5,222 nt of DNA from Archangiaceae bacterium (GTDB lineage Bacteria; Myxococcota; Myxococcia; Myxococcales; Myxococcaceae), in assembly GCA_023248915.1 (NCBI GenBank), contig JAHFDQ010000187.1, positions 1 to 5,222 of the forward strand, read 5' to 3'. Within the stretch, counting starts at the first letter, position 1; every line of letters starts with the position of its first letter. A program made the position numbers and the translations under genes. Below, in pieces: positions 1 through 5,222 of this stretch. The notes below the pieces were generated by a model that had not been told where the DNA came from, made no database searches, and saw nothing but the letters and a program-made list of their open reading frames with translations.

Positions 1-821
1 ACCGCGCGCATCTCGGCGACGTCGCAGGACGGGCAGACGTCGAGCAGTTGCGCGAGCAGCGTTCGCCCCATCGCCCCCCGGCCCTCGGGCGCCACCCGCG
101 CGCGCAGGAAGGCCAGGCCCGACGGCGCGACGGCGGCGAAGGGGCTCGGCCCGGCCGGGTCGAGCCGGGGCAGCGGCAAGGGGGCGGTGCGCCCTTCCGC
201 GGTCAGCGTGCGCGCGGCTCCTTCCAACCCGGTGACTCCATACGAAGAGACGACGAAGGCGGCGCCCGGGTAGGTCGCGGCGCGCTTCCACTCGGGGCCG
301 GTCGAGGGGTGGGACACCAAGGGCGCCACCTCGGTGAGCAGCACCGCGACGTTCGACCCCTGCCCCTGCACGGCGCAGGCTTCCTTCCCCTTCCGCGCGT
401 AGCCCGCCAGCACCCGGCCGGCGCTCTGCGCGCCCACCAGCGGCACGCCGCCGGCGCTCGACTTCCAGGGTTCTCCGAGGGTGGCCAGCCGGCGCGCGGC
501 GTGTTCGGCGAACCGCTTCGGGTCTTTGAGCGTGGTGCAGCTCACCCGCGCGTCGCCGACGTAACTGAGAGTCAGGCTGCCGGCGGGGTCGAGGCCCGCC
601 TCGGTGAGCGCGGCCGGGTCGGTCACGTCCAGATAGAGCAGCGGGTGCGTCTCTCCTCGCCAGCTCTCGGGACTGAACAGCACCGAGCGCTGTCCGGCCG
701 CGCGCATGAAGCCCATCAGCGCGGACAGCTTGTCGAGCCTGGGCGCGTAGACGGCGAGGTGCGCCGCCGGGTGCGCGCGGGGAGCGGCGGCCAGGACGAG
801 CGCGGCGACGAGCGAGAGCAT
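1..821 (-). CDS. Predicted exported protein of unknown function (C-terminus beyond the window)
   Basis: This is a 273-codon partial reading frame beginning at ATG 821-819 and open to the left edge. I do not recognise the family. The N-terminus (MLSLVAALVLAAAPRAHPAA) is a hydrophobic, Ala/Leu-rich stretch ending in small residues. It looks like a signal peptide cut around residues 13-19, although it has no positive residue before the hydrophobic core. An in-frame TTG at 857-855 would add 12 residues including two Arg and supply that charge, but it has no visible ribosome binding site. The ATG has a GGAG only 2 bases upstream, which is unusually close. The rest is a soluble-looking mixed alpha/beta sequence with four cysteines (about C95, C149, C263, C266), the last two forming a CPSC motif near the window edge; these could be disulfides in an exported protein or a metal/thiol site. 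No catalytic motif is evident. It is transcribed divergently from the basic protein at 958. I am confident it is coding and weakly confident about export. Confidence 0.75.
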   Translation of the reverse strand, partial: MLSLVAALVLAAAPRAHPAAHLAVYAPRLDKLSALMGFMRAAGQRSVLFSPESWRGETHPLLYLDVTDPAALTEAGLDPAGSLTLSYVGDARVSCTTLKDPKRFAEHAARRLATLGEPWKSSAGGVPLVGAQSAGRVLAGYARKGKEACAVQGQGSNVAVLLTEVAPLVSHPSTGPEWKRAATYPGAAFVVSSYGVTGLEGAARTLTAEGRTAPLPLPRLDPAGPSPFAAVAPSGLAFLRARVAPEGRGAMGRTLLAQLLDVCPSCDVAEMRA

Positions 822-867
822 CGCTCCGGCATTACCAGCGCGCGGCCGCGATTCCAAGCGATCGCCC

Positions 868-890
868 GCGAGCCGATTTTTCGGCCTCGC
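868..890. promoter_or_regulatory. Bulged inverted repeat in divergent intergenic region
   Basis: The left arm GCGAGCCGA (868-876) and right arm TCGGCCTCGC (881-890) pair over 9 bp with one bulged C and a TTTT loop. The hairpin lies 68-90 bases before the start at 958 and 47-69 bases before the start at 821. No T-run follows it on either strand, so it is not a standard intrinsic terminator. It could be an operator half-site pair or a leader RNA structure for either gene. GC-rich genomes form such pairs by chance fairly often, although the loop of four T is locally unusual. Confidence 0.4.
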
Positions 891-942
891 AGCGCGGTCC
901 GGGTGCGGCTATGGTGCCGCCGTTCAAGTACCCAGTCCGACC

Positions 943-949
943 GGGAGGG
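943..949 (+). promoter_or_regulatory. Ribosome binding site for the basic protein
   Basis: GGGAGGG lies 8 bases before ATG 958-960, a strong Shine-Dalgarno match at near-ideal spacing. It fixes the start of the 166-aa gene. Confidence 0.75.
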
Positions 950-957
950 CATTCCAA

Positions 958-1458
958 ATGGCTCGATTCAAGGCGCGCAAGGTCCAGAAGGGCTTCTTCG
1001 AAATCGAGGGCCTCGAGGAGTACATCGAGTCGAAGCTGGCGGGGCTGATGCAGGCGCACCGTCCCTCGGGACGCAAGGCGACTGTGAAGAAGCCGAAGCG
1101 GGCGAAGCGGCCGGTGCGCCGCGCGGTGAAGAAGCCGGCGGGAGTGCCTCCGCTTCAGACGCTGACCGCCGCCCTGAAGCGCCACCCGCGCCGCGCGGCG
1201 TTGGTGCGGGCCGGCAAGCAGAAGAACCAGCTCTTGCGCAGCCTGGTGCCCTTGTACGTGTCCCGCACGCTGGGCATCGCGGTGAATTCGGGGCTCATCT
1301 CGAAGTTCTGGGCCGCGCACGGGGTGCGGTACGCGCCGCCGAACGCCGCCAAGGCGCTGCGGCAGCACACCGGTTACGCGCGCCTGACGAAAATCGGCCG
1401 CCAGATTACGTCGAACGGCATCCGGTACGTCGAGTCGGCGCTGCGCAAGGCGGCGTAG
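958..1458 (+). CDS. Small highly basic protein, probable nucleic-acid binding, unknown family
   Basis: This 166-residue protein starts with MARFKARKVQKGFFEIEGLE and ends at TAG 1456-1458. I do not recognise a named family. By my count it has 38 Lys/Arg against 6 Glu and no Asp, a net charge near +32. It has three parts: an N-terminal segment of about 35 residues holding nearly all the acidic residues and a likely helix (about 18-31); a Lys/Arg/Pro/Ala-rich flexible linker at about 39-63, similar in style to histone-H1-like or HU-tail sequences; and a C-terminal domain of about 100 residues (66-166) with several likely helices and a final stretch (TKIGRQITSNGIRYVESAL, 144-162) resembling the last strand-turn-helix of a winged-helix fold. 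There is no signal peptide or membrane segment, so it is probably cytoplasmic. Binding to DNA or RNA is inferred from charge and fold pattern only. The start is supported by GGGAGGG 8 bases upstream. A ribosomal-protein or phage-derived origin cannot be excluded. Confidence 0.8.
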   Translation: MARFKARKVQKGFFEIEGLEEYIESKLAGLMQAHRPSGRKATVKKPKRAKRPVRRAVKKPAGVPPLQTLTAALKRHPRRAALVRAGKQKNQLLRSLVPLYVSRTLGIAVNSGLISKFWAAHGVRYAPPNAAKALRQHTGYARLTKIGRQITSNGIRYVESALRKAA

Positions 1459-1466
1459 CCGTCGGT

Positions 1467-4400
1467 CTACAGATCGAGCTTCCCTCGCCCGTTCTGCGCC
1501 AGGGAAGCTTCCCAGCGGCGGACGCTCTGCTCGCGCTCGGCCTCGGGGGCGTCGGCGACGAAGCCCAGGCCGTCGTTGAAGGCCCGGGTCAGCTCTTCGA
1601 TGGCGCCCATGCGCGCGTCGACGTCGCGGTGGCGCAGGGCGGCCACCACCCACTCGACGCGGCGACGGCCGCGGTTCTCGGCCCACCAGGCGGTCCAGGC
1701 CCGCTGGCTGGGGCCGAAGGTGGTCCGGGTGATTTCGCGCAAGGCGTCGGTCGCGGCCTGGGCGCACATCTGGTCGTCCGAGCCGGTGAGGCCGATGAGC
1801 CCGTCGATGGCGTCGCGGTCGTGCAGGCCTCCCAGGGCGCGGGCGGCCAGCGCGCGCCGCAGCGGGTCGCGGGCGGCGAGCTCTTGGCGAAGGTCCTTCA
1901 TCGCGGCGTCGAAGCGGGGCAGGCGCTTGAAGGCGGTGGCCGCGGCTCGCGCGGCCGACGAGATGTCGGGTTCGAGGTCGAACAGCCCGCGCAGGATTCC
2001 GTCGACCAGCTCGCCGAAGGGGATGTTGCCGGCGGTGAGCATTGCCAGGTAGCGGCAGTCCGAGTCGGACGAGTCGAGCAGCGGCGCCAGGGCCTGTGCT
2101 CCCGACCGCCCGAGGCGGGACAGCGCCGCGGGAATCGGCCCCAGCTCGTCGGCCACCGGCAGCTCGAGCACCGGCAGCCGCGACCAGGCGGTGGGGCCCG
2201 GGAAGGCTTCGGCCAGCACCCGGGACGAGGCTTCCGGGGTGCGCGCCAGCTCGGCCATCGCGCGCGAGCGCTGGGCCGGGTCGGGGCCGACCAGGCGTCG
2301 CAGCACCGGCGCGAAGTCGGGCGGCGGCCGCTCGCCTTCGGACATCGCCAGGGCGGGCATCGACGCGGCGCGGCCCATGCCCATCGACGAGGACGTGCCC
2401 CAGGCGCTCCAGTCGCCGAAGCGCAGGGCGGGGGCAGGAGCCGGTTCGGCTTCGGGAGCTGGCTGGGTTTCCGGTGGCGCCTCGGCTTGGGGCGGCTCCG
2501 TCTCGGGCTCGGGCGGTAGCTCGGGAACCGGCATGGGCGCCAAGTCCAGGGCCTGCTTCCGGTAGGCGATGAGCTCGTGGAAGGTGGCCGGCAGTTCTTG
2601 GCAGAAGAGGATGTACTCGGACAGGCGGCGCTGGCTCATCGGCCGGCTGCCGCAGTCTCCGTACACGATGGCCACCAGCCGCGACTTCACCTCGACCGGG
2701 AAGAGGAAGACGGTGCGGGGCGCGCGTCCGAGCTGGCCAAGGTAGTGCGCGGACAAGGCGTCGGGAGGGAGCGGGCCGACGTAGCTGCCGCGAGTCATGG
2801 CCACGGTGCGGAACACCGACGCGGCGTCGAGCGGAATCGAGACCTGGCGGATGGTGTCAGACAGGGCGCCTTCGCCGCGGGCGTCCCAGCCGTAGGCCGC
2901 GCCGCGGACCACGGCGAAGGCCGCCGCGTAGTCGAAGGTGCGGCGCGCGTACCTGAGCGTCACGTCGACGACGCGCTCGCGGTCGCGGGCGCCCTGGGTC
3001 AGCTCTTCGCGGGCTTGGGCCAGCGTCCAGTCAGGGACCACCTCGCGCAGGCCTGGGTCGACGGCCGGAGGCGCCGGTTCGTCCGGGGGCGCCATACCAT
3101 CGGGAAGCGCCATGCCATCCGAAGGCGTCATTCCGTCCGATGGCGCCAGGCCATCGGGAAGCGCCATGCCATCCGAAGGCGTCATTCCGTCTGACGGCGC
3201 CATGCCGTCCGACGGCGCCAGGCCGTACGGGGGCGCCAGGCCGTACGGGGGCGCCAGGCCGTACGGGGGCGCTACTCCGTAAGACGGCTCCATTCCGTCG
3301 GGAGGCGCCTGTCCGTCTGCCGGAGCCATTTCGTACGATGGAGCCATGCCGTCAGATGGCGCCATGCTGTCGGGGGGCTGCATCTCGTCCGACGGCGCCA
3401 TGCCGTCCGGAGGCGTCAGTCCGTACGACGGCTCCATTCCGGTCGACGGCGCCATGCCGTGGGGAGACACCATTTCGTACGTAGGCTCCAGCCCGTCCAA
3501 GGACTCCGGCGGCGCGCCGACGCCGTACGCGGAAGAGGGCGGGGCGCCTTCGCCCGCCGGGCTCGCCGGAGCGCTGCCATCGACGCCGCTCGGGCCCGAA
3601 CCTTCGCTTCCGCCGCCGTCGGGTGGGGTTCCAGCGAGTGTTCCTGGCTCCGGTCCCGCGTCTCGGGCGGGCGCAACGTACGCGGCCGGCGCCTCGGCGG
3701 CGGGCGCCGCGTCCTCGGGTGCGTTGAAGTAGGCGGCCGGCGCTCCGGCCTCGGTGCCGTCGGGCAAATTGAAGTAGGCGGCCGGGGCTTCGGCCTCGGG
3801 CGAGGCGAAGTAGGCGGCCGGAGCCTCGGAGTCGCCCCGCAGGGGGAGGGCCGGGTCCGGGCCCGTGCCGTTGGCGTGCTCGAGCCCGGGCGCCGCCGCG
3901 AGCGGCGGCATCGGCAGGTCGCGGCTCGCGAAGGCCTCGACGGCCTCGGCCGCGGGGGGCGTCACTTCGTGCGCCGCCGGCGGTACGCGCCACTTCTCCT
4001 CCTGGGGCGGGACGGTTCCACCGAGCGCGCTGAATTCGGGCTGAGTCTTGGACCGAGGCGGCGCCTTTCGCGGCGCGGCGGGTGCCTGAGGCTCGCCCTC
4101 CTCTTCGGCGTCGGCGGCCGATTCGTAGGCCGCCTTCGCGAAAGCGGCATAGCCGGTCGAGCCCACCATCACCGGTTGGGCCTTGCTCCACCCGGACGGC
4201 TCGGCCGAGGCCAGGTCGCCGCTTCCCGCGGCCGCTTCGCGGGGCGGGGCGACCTTCTCTGCGGGCGCCGGTTTCTTCACCTCGAGGAGGATGGGTTCTT
4301 CGATGACGGCCTGGGCCAGCCGGTCGACCATGTGCTGCGTCAGCGATTCCTCGAGCGTCGCGGCGTCGGGCGAACCGCGGTCGGCACGCGGAGTGGGCGT

Positions 4401-5099
4401 CGGTTTCGCGCCCTCGGCCGTCACCGCCGGGGCCGACGTCGCGGGCTTGGACAAATCAGGCCACGCCTCGGGCATCGCGTCGGCGCTAGGAACCTTGACG
4501 GCAGGCGCCTTCGGCGGCTCGGGCTTCACGACCGGAACCGCGGCGGCCCAGGGCGCTTCGGCTCGTGCCGGTTCGGGAACCGGCTTGGGGGCGGCCTCGG
4601 GCGACGGTCGGCGCCGCTCGCGGCCGCGCGCAGGGTCGATGGCCAGCAACAGGTCGGCGAACCGCGCAGGCAGCGGTTTGCGGTACACGGTCGCTATCCA
4701 GTCGCGAATGCGGCACTCCAGGCCGACCCAGAGCTCGAGCTGCTTGCCCAGGAGAAAGCCCACCTCGTGCAGCGACTGCATCGGCACCGGGTACGCGCAC
4801 GCGACGTGCAACGTCGAACCGTCCACCGACAAGGGCACGACGATGAGCCGCTCGGCGATCTTCGGTGGGATGAGCGAGGCCACTTCGAAGTTCGGCTCGA
4901 AGTCGGCCAGGTTGACCAGCCGCACCCCCGAGGCGTCGGCCAGCGCCTGCAACATGCCCGGTTCCGAGATGATGCCGGCCTCGAGCAAGACCGTGTCGAG
5001 CGCGCCGCCCGCGGTCTCCTGGCGACGCAGCGCCTCGTCGACCTTCGCCGCGGGGAGCAGCCCCCGCGAGACGAGGTGCTGTGCGAGCTTGGTGGGCAT
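1467..5099 (-). CDS. MshEN (GspE/PilB N-terminal) – repeat linker – GAF-like – HEAT-repeat protein
   Basis: This is a 1210-residue protein. Residues 1-145 are a MshEN/T2SSE-N domain, a family known in MshE and PilB-like ATPases to bind c-di-GMP. Its first 24-residue motif spans 4-27 (K4, L5, L9, G13, L14, L15, L24, Q27) and, after exactly five residues, the second spans 33-56 (L34, L38, L39, G42, I43, I44, L53). The usual motif-I R and G are K4 and A6, and motif II lacks the R, G and Q, so ligand binding is uncertain. No Walker A or B motif follows, so this is not a secretion ATPase. Residues about 146-685 are Pro/Ala/Glu-rich and probably disordered, with a short likely helix at 247-274, four APAAYF-type repeats (426-475) and 23 hexapeptides (538-675). 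Residues about 686-850 look like a GAF domain; 855-892 is a Pro/Glu linker. Residues about 925-1200 are HEAT repeats with a Trp-rich segment (W1135, W1138, W1139, W1150). There is no signal peptide or membrane span. The start is fixed by an in-frame TAA at 5114-5112. A cytoplasmic sensor or scaffold role is inferred. Confidence 0.9.
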   Translation of the reverse strand: MPTKLAQHLVSRGLLPAAKVDEALRRQETAGGALDTVLLEAGIISEPGMLQALADASGVRLVNLADFEPNFEVASLIPPKIAERLIVVPLSVDGSTLHVACAYPVPMQSLHEVGFLLGKQLELWVGLECRIRDWIATVYRKPLPARFADLLLAIDPARGRERRRPSPEAAPKPVPEPARAEAPWAAAVPVVKPEPPKAPAVKVPSADAMPEAWPDLSKPATSAPAVTAEGAKPTPTPRADRGSPDAATLEESLTQHMVDRLAQAVIEEPILLEVKKPAPAEKVAPPREAAAGSGDLASAEPSGWSKAQPVMVGSTGYAAFAKAAYESAADAEEEGEPQAPAAPRKAPPRSKTQPEFSALGGTVPPQEEKWRVPPAAHEVTPPAAEAVEAFASRDLPMPPLAAAPGLEHANGTGPDPALPLRGDSEAPAAYFASPEAEAPAAYFNLPDGTEAGAPAAYFNAPEDAAPAAEAPAAYVAPARDAGPEPGTLAGTPPDGGGSEGSGPSGVDGSAPASPAGEGAPPSSAYGVGAPPESLDGLEPTYEMVSPHGMAPSTGMEPSYGLTPPDGMAPSDEMQPPDSMAPSDGMAPSYEMAPADGQAPPDGMEPSYGVAPPYGLAPPYGLAPPYGLAPSDGMAPSDGMTPSDGMALPDGLAPSDGMTPSDGMALPDGMAPPDEPAPPAVDPGLREVVPDWTLAQAREELTQGARDRERVVDVTLRYARRTFDYAAAFAVVRGAAYGWDARGEGALSDTIRQVSIPLDAASVFRTVAMTRGSYVGPLPPDALSAHYLGQLGRAPRTVFLFPVEVKSRLVAIVYGDCGSRPMSQRRLSEYILFCQELPATFHELIAYRKQALDLAPMPVPELPPEPETEPPQAEAPPETQPAPEAEPAPAPALRFGDWSAWGTSSSMGMGRAASMPALAMSEGERPPPDFAPVLRRLVGPDPAQRSRAMAELARTPEASSRVLAEAFPGPTAWSRLPVLELPVADELGPIPAALSRLGRSGAQALAPLLDSSDSDCRYLAMLTAGNIPFGELVDGILRGLFDLEPDISSAARAAATAFKRLPRFDAAMKDLRQELAARDPLRRALAARALGGLHDRDAIDGLIGLTGSDDQMCAQAATDALREITRTTFGPSQRAWTAWWAENRGRRRVEWVVAALRHRDVDARMGAIEELTRAFNDGLGFVADAPEAEREQSVRRWEASLAQNGRGKLDL
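3097..3191 (-). repeat. 54-bp higher-order duplication inside the hexapeptide array
   Basis: A 41-base stretch at 3097-3137 recurs without mismatch at 3151-3191, an offset of 54 bases or three hexapeptide units. In protein terms this is the doubled block L-APSDGM-TPSDGM-ALPDG. Perfect identity over 41 bases, including synonymous positions, suggests a recent duplication rather than selection on the peptide alone. Confidence 0.9.
3223..3272 (-). repeat. Near-perfect 18-bp triplication encoding APPYGL x3
   Basis: The 18-bp unit at 3223-3240 is repeated exactly at 3241-3258, and its first 14 bases again from 3259. It encodes three consecutive APPYGL hexapeptides (residues 610-627). This is the only run of tyrosine-bearing units that is locally homogenised, as expected from replication slippage. 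Confidence 0.9.
3675..3824 (-). repeat. Four APAAYF-type peptide repeats in the linker
   Basis: Residues 426-475 of the large protein carry APAAYF (426-431), APAAYF (438-443), APAAYF (453-458) and APAAYV (470-475), each preceded by an acidic or Ala-rich spacer. The underlying 15-base sequence GAAGTAGGCGGCCGG (plus strand) occurs exactly at 3726-3740, 3771-3785 and 3807-3821; the fourth copy has diverged. Irregular spacing of 12-17 residues differs from the regular hexapeptide array, so these may be short linear binding motifs (inference). Confidence 0.85.
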
Positions 5100-5149
5100 C
5101 GGCCGGCCATCTTACGGCCCCGGGCGCGTCGCACAACGACTAGCGGAAG
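5100..5149 (-). promoter_or_regulatory. Short spacer upstream of the MshEN-HEAT gene with a weak promoter-like pair
   Basis: Fifty bases separate the upstream stop codon from the ATG at 5099, compatible with co-transcription. On the minus strand TTGTGC (5136-5131) and TAAGAT (5114-5109) are separated by 16 bases and resemble a -35/-10 pair. Initiation from them would start close to the ATG and give an almost leaderless mRNA. There is no good Shine-Dalgarno sequence; the AAGATGG just upstream is the nearest approach. Both matches to consensus are partial, so this is a weak call. Confidence 0.25.
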
Positions 5150-5153
5150 CTAG
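5140..5153. other. Small hairpin overlapping the upstream gene's stop codon
   Basis: CTAGC (5140-5144) and GCTAG (5149-5153) form a perfect 5-bp inverted repeat around GGAA, which reads UUCC in the minus-strand RNA. It covers the TAG stop at 5152-5150 of the RDD-like gene. No U-run follows, so termination is unlikely; a processing or weak attenuation role is possible but speculative. Confidence 0.35.
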
Positions 5154-5222
5154 ATTGGGCGGACGACGAACGTCTTCGCGAGCCGGTCGTGCAGCGTCTG
5201 CCCGCGGCGGTCGAACAGCGCC
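5150..5222 (-). CDS. RDD-family membrane protein, C-terminal fragment
   Basis: Only the last 23 codons are in the window, ending at TAG 5152-5150. The tail includes FDRRGQTLHDRLAKTFVV. The pattern D-x-R-x-Q-T-L-H-D-R-L-A-x-T-x-V-V is, from family knowledge, the typical C-terminal end of the RDD domain (D/R-x-LHDxLAGTxVV), found after the last transmembrane helix of these small membrane proteins of mostly unknown function, some implicated in ion exchange. No membrane segment is inside the visible part. It runs in the same direction as the MshEN-HEAT gene and ends 50 bases before it, so the two may share a transcript. The identification rests on a short stretch but the match to the family signature is good. 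Confidence 0.65.
   Translation of the reverse strand, partial: ALFDRRGQTLHDRLAKTFVVRPI

Larger units (their letters stand above)
822..957. promoter_or_regulatory. Divergent intergenic region between exported protein and basic protein
   Basis: This 136-bp stretch separates two divergent starts and should hold promoters for both genes. It contains the palindromes GCGGCCGC (842-849) and GCGATCGC (858-865), then a bulged hairpin (868-890). I could not find a convincing -35/-10 pair in either direction. TATGGT at 910-915 is a possible -10 toward the basic protein, but nothing resembling a -35 sits 16-18 bases upstream. The promoter role is inferred from gene orientation alone. Confidence 0.5.
3075..3488 (-). 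repeat. 23 tandem 18-bp units encoding a hexapeptide repeat
   Basis: Residues 538-675 of the 1210-aa protein divide without gaps into 23 hexapeptides with consensus A-P-S/P-D/Y-G-M/L. Common forms are APSDGM, TPSDGM, ALPDGM, APPYGL and EPSYGL. Proline is at position 2 in 20 of the 23 units and Gly or Glu at position 5 in nearly all. The units near the N-terminal edge are degenerate (EPTYEM, VSPHGM, QPPDSM), while those nearer the C-terminal edge are almost identical, implying recent expansion there. As 18 is a multiple of 3, unit gain or loss would keep the frame. Confidence 0.95.

Noticed and set aside
858..865. GCGATCGC octamer identical to the cyanobacterial HIP1 core.
   Set aside because: A single occurrence in GC-rich DNA; nothing else suggests a cyanobacterial origin.
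832..1767. A 311-codon minus-strand open frame covering the basic-protein gene.
   Set aside because: It overlaps the basic gene and the end of the HEAT gene, is Arg-saturated, and the competing plus-strand frame has a strong ribosome binding site and sensible composition.
48..2519. An 823-codon plus-strand open frame running through all three genes on the left half.
   Set aside because: It spans the opposite strand of the exported gene, overlaps the basic-protein gene in another frame and continues opposite the HEAT domain. Its product is an Arg/Gly/Ala-rich string with no domain pattern, as expected of a shadow frame in very GC-rich DNA.
2577..3194. Plus-strand frames yielding repetitive Gly/Ala/Arg/Pro peptides across the 18-bp repeat array.
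   Set aside because: They are translations of the complementary strand of the hexapeptide array; any 18-bp repeat is open in several frames.
3075..3488. Possible CRISPR-like or intergenic tandem repeat array.
   Set aside because: There are no spacers and the 18-bp period stays in frame inside a single coding sequence.
4665..5099. Reading the large gene as a GspE/PilB type II secretion or pilus ATPase.
   Set aside because: Only the N-terminal domain matches; no Walker A, Walker B or Asp/His box ATPase sequence is present anywhere in the 1210 residues.
3459..5153. A 564-codon plus-strand open frame opposite the MshEN and linker region.
   Set aside because: It is antisense to a frame with recognisable MshEN motifs, and its translation is Arg/Gly-rich without any recognisable fold.

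Overview
The window is very GC-rich, with strong G/C preference at third codon positions and long open frames on both strands. Protein styles (a MshEN domain fused to a Pro/Ala-rich linker, a GAF-like fold and HEAT repeats; an exported protein with no obvious family; an RDD-type C-terminus) suggest a chromosomal segment of a Myxococcota (former Deltaproteobacteria) genome. This placement is an inference from composition and architecture, not from a database match.

Layout, left to right. (1) Positions 1-821, minus strand: most of a predicted exported protein whose C-terminus lies beyond the left edge. (2) Positions 822-957: a 136-bp divergent intergenic region with a strong bulged hairpin (868-890) and two GC-rich 8-bp palindromes. 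(3) Positions 958-1458, plus strand: a small, very basic protein (166 aa, estimated net charge about +32) with a good ribosome binding site; probably nucleic-acid binding, family not recognised. (4) Positions 1467-5099, minus strand, converging on gene 3 with only 8 bp between the stop codons: a 1210-aa multidomain protein. Its N-terminal MshEN (GspE/PilB N-terminal, c-di-GMP-binding type) domain has no ATPase behind it. Instead a roughly 540-residue low-complexity linker follows, with four APAAYF-type repeats and 23 consecutive hexapeptide repeats, then a GAF-like domain, a second Pro/Glu linker and a C-terminal HEAT-repeat domain. (5) Positions 5150-5222, minus strand: the last 23 codons of a probable RDD-family membrane protein, 50 bp upstream of gene 4 and so possibly in the same operon.

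The dominant object is the 1210-aa protein. It looks like a non-enzymatic sensor/scaffold: a possible nucleotide-second-messenger domain at one end and a protein-interaction solenoid at the other, joined by a repeat-rich flexible arm with signs of recent repeat expansion. No mobile elements, tRNA/rRNA genes or CRISPR arrays are visible. The long plus-strand open frames opposite genes 1 and 4 are codon-bias shadows.
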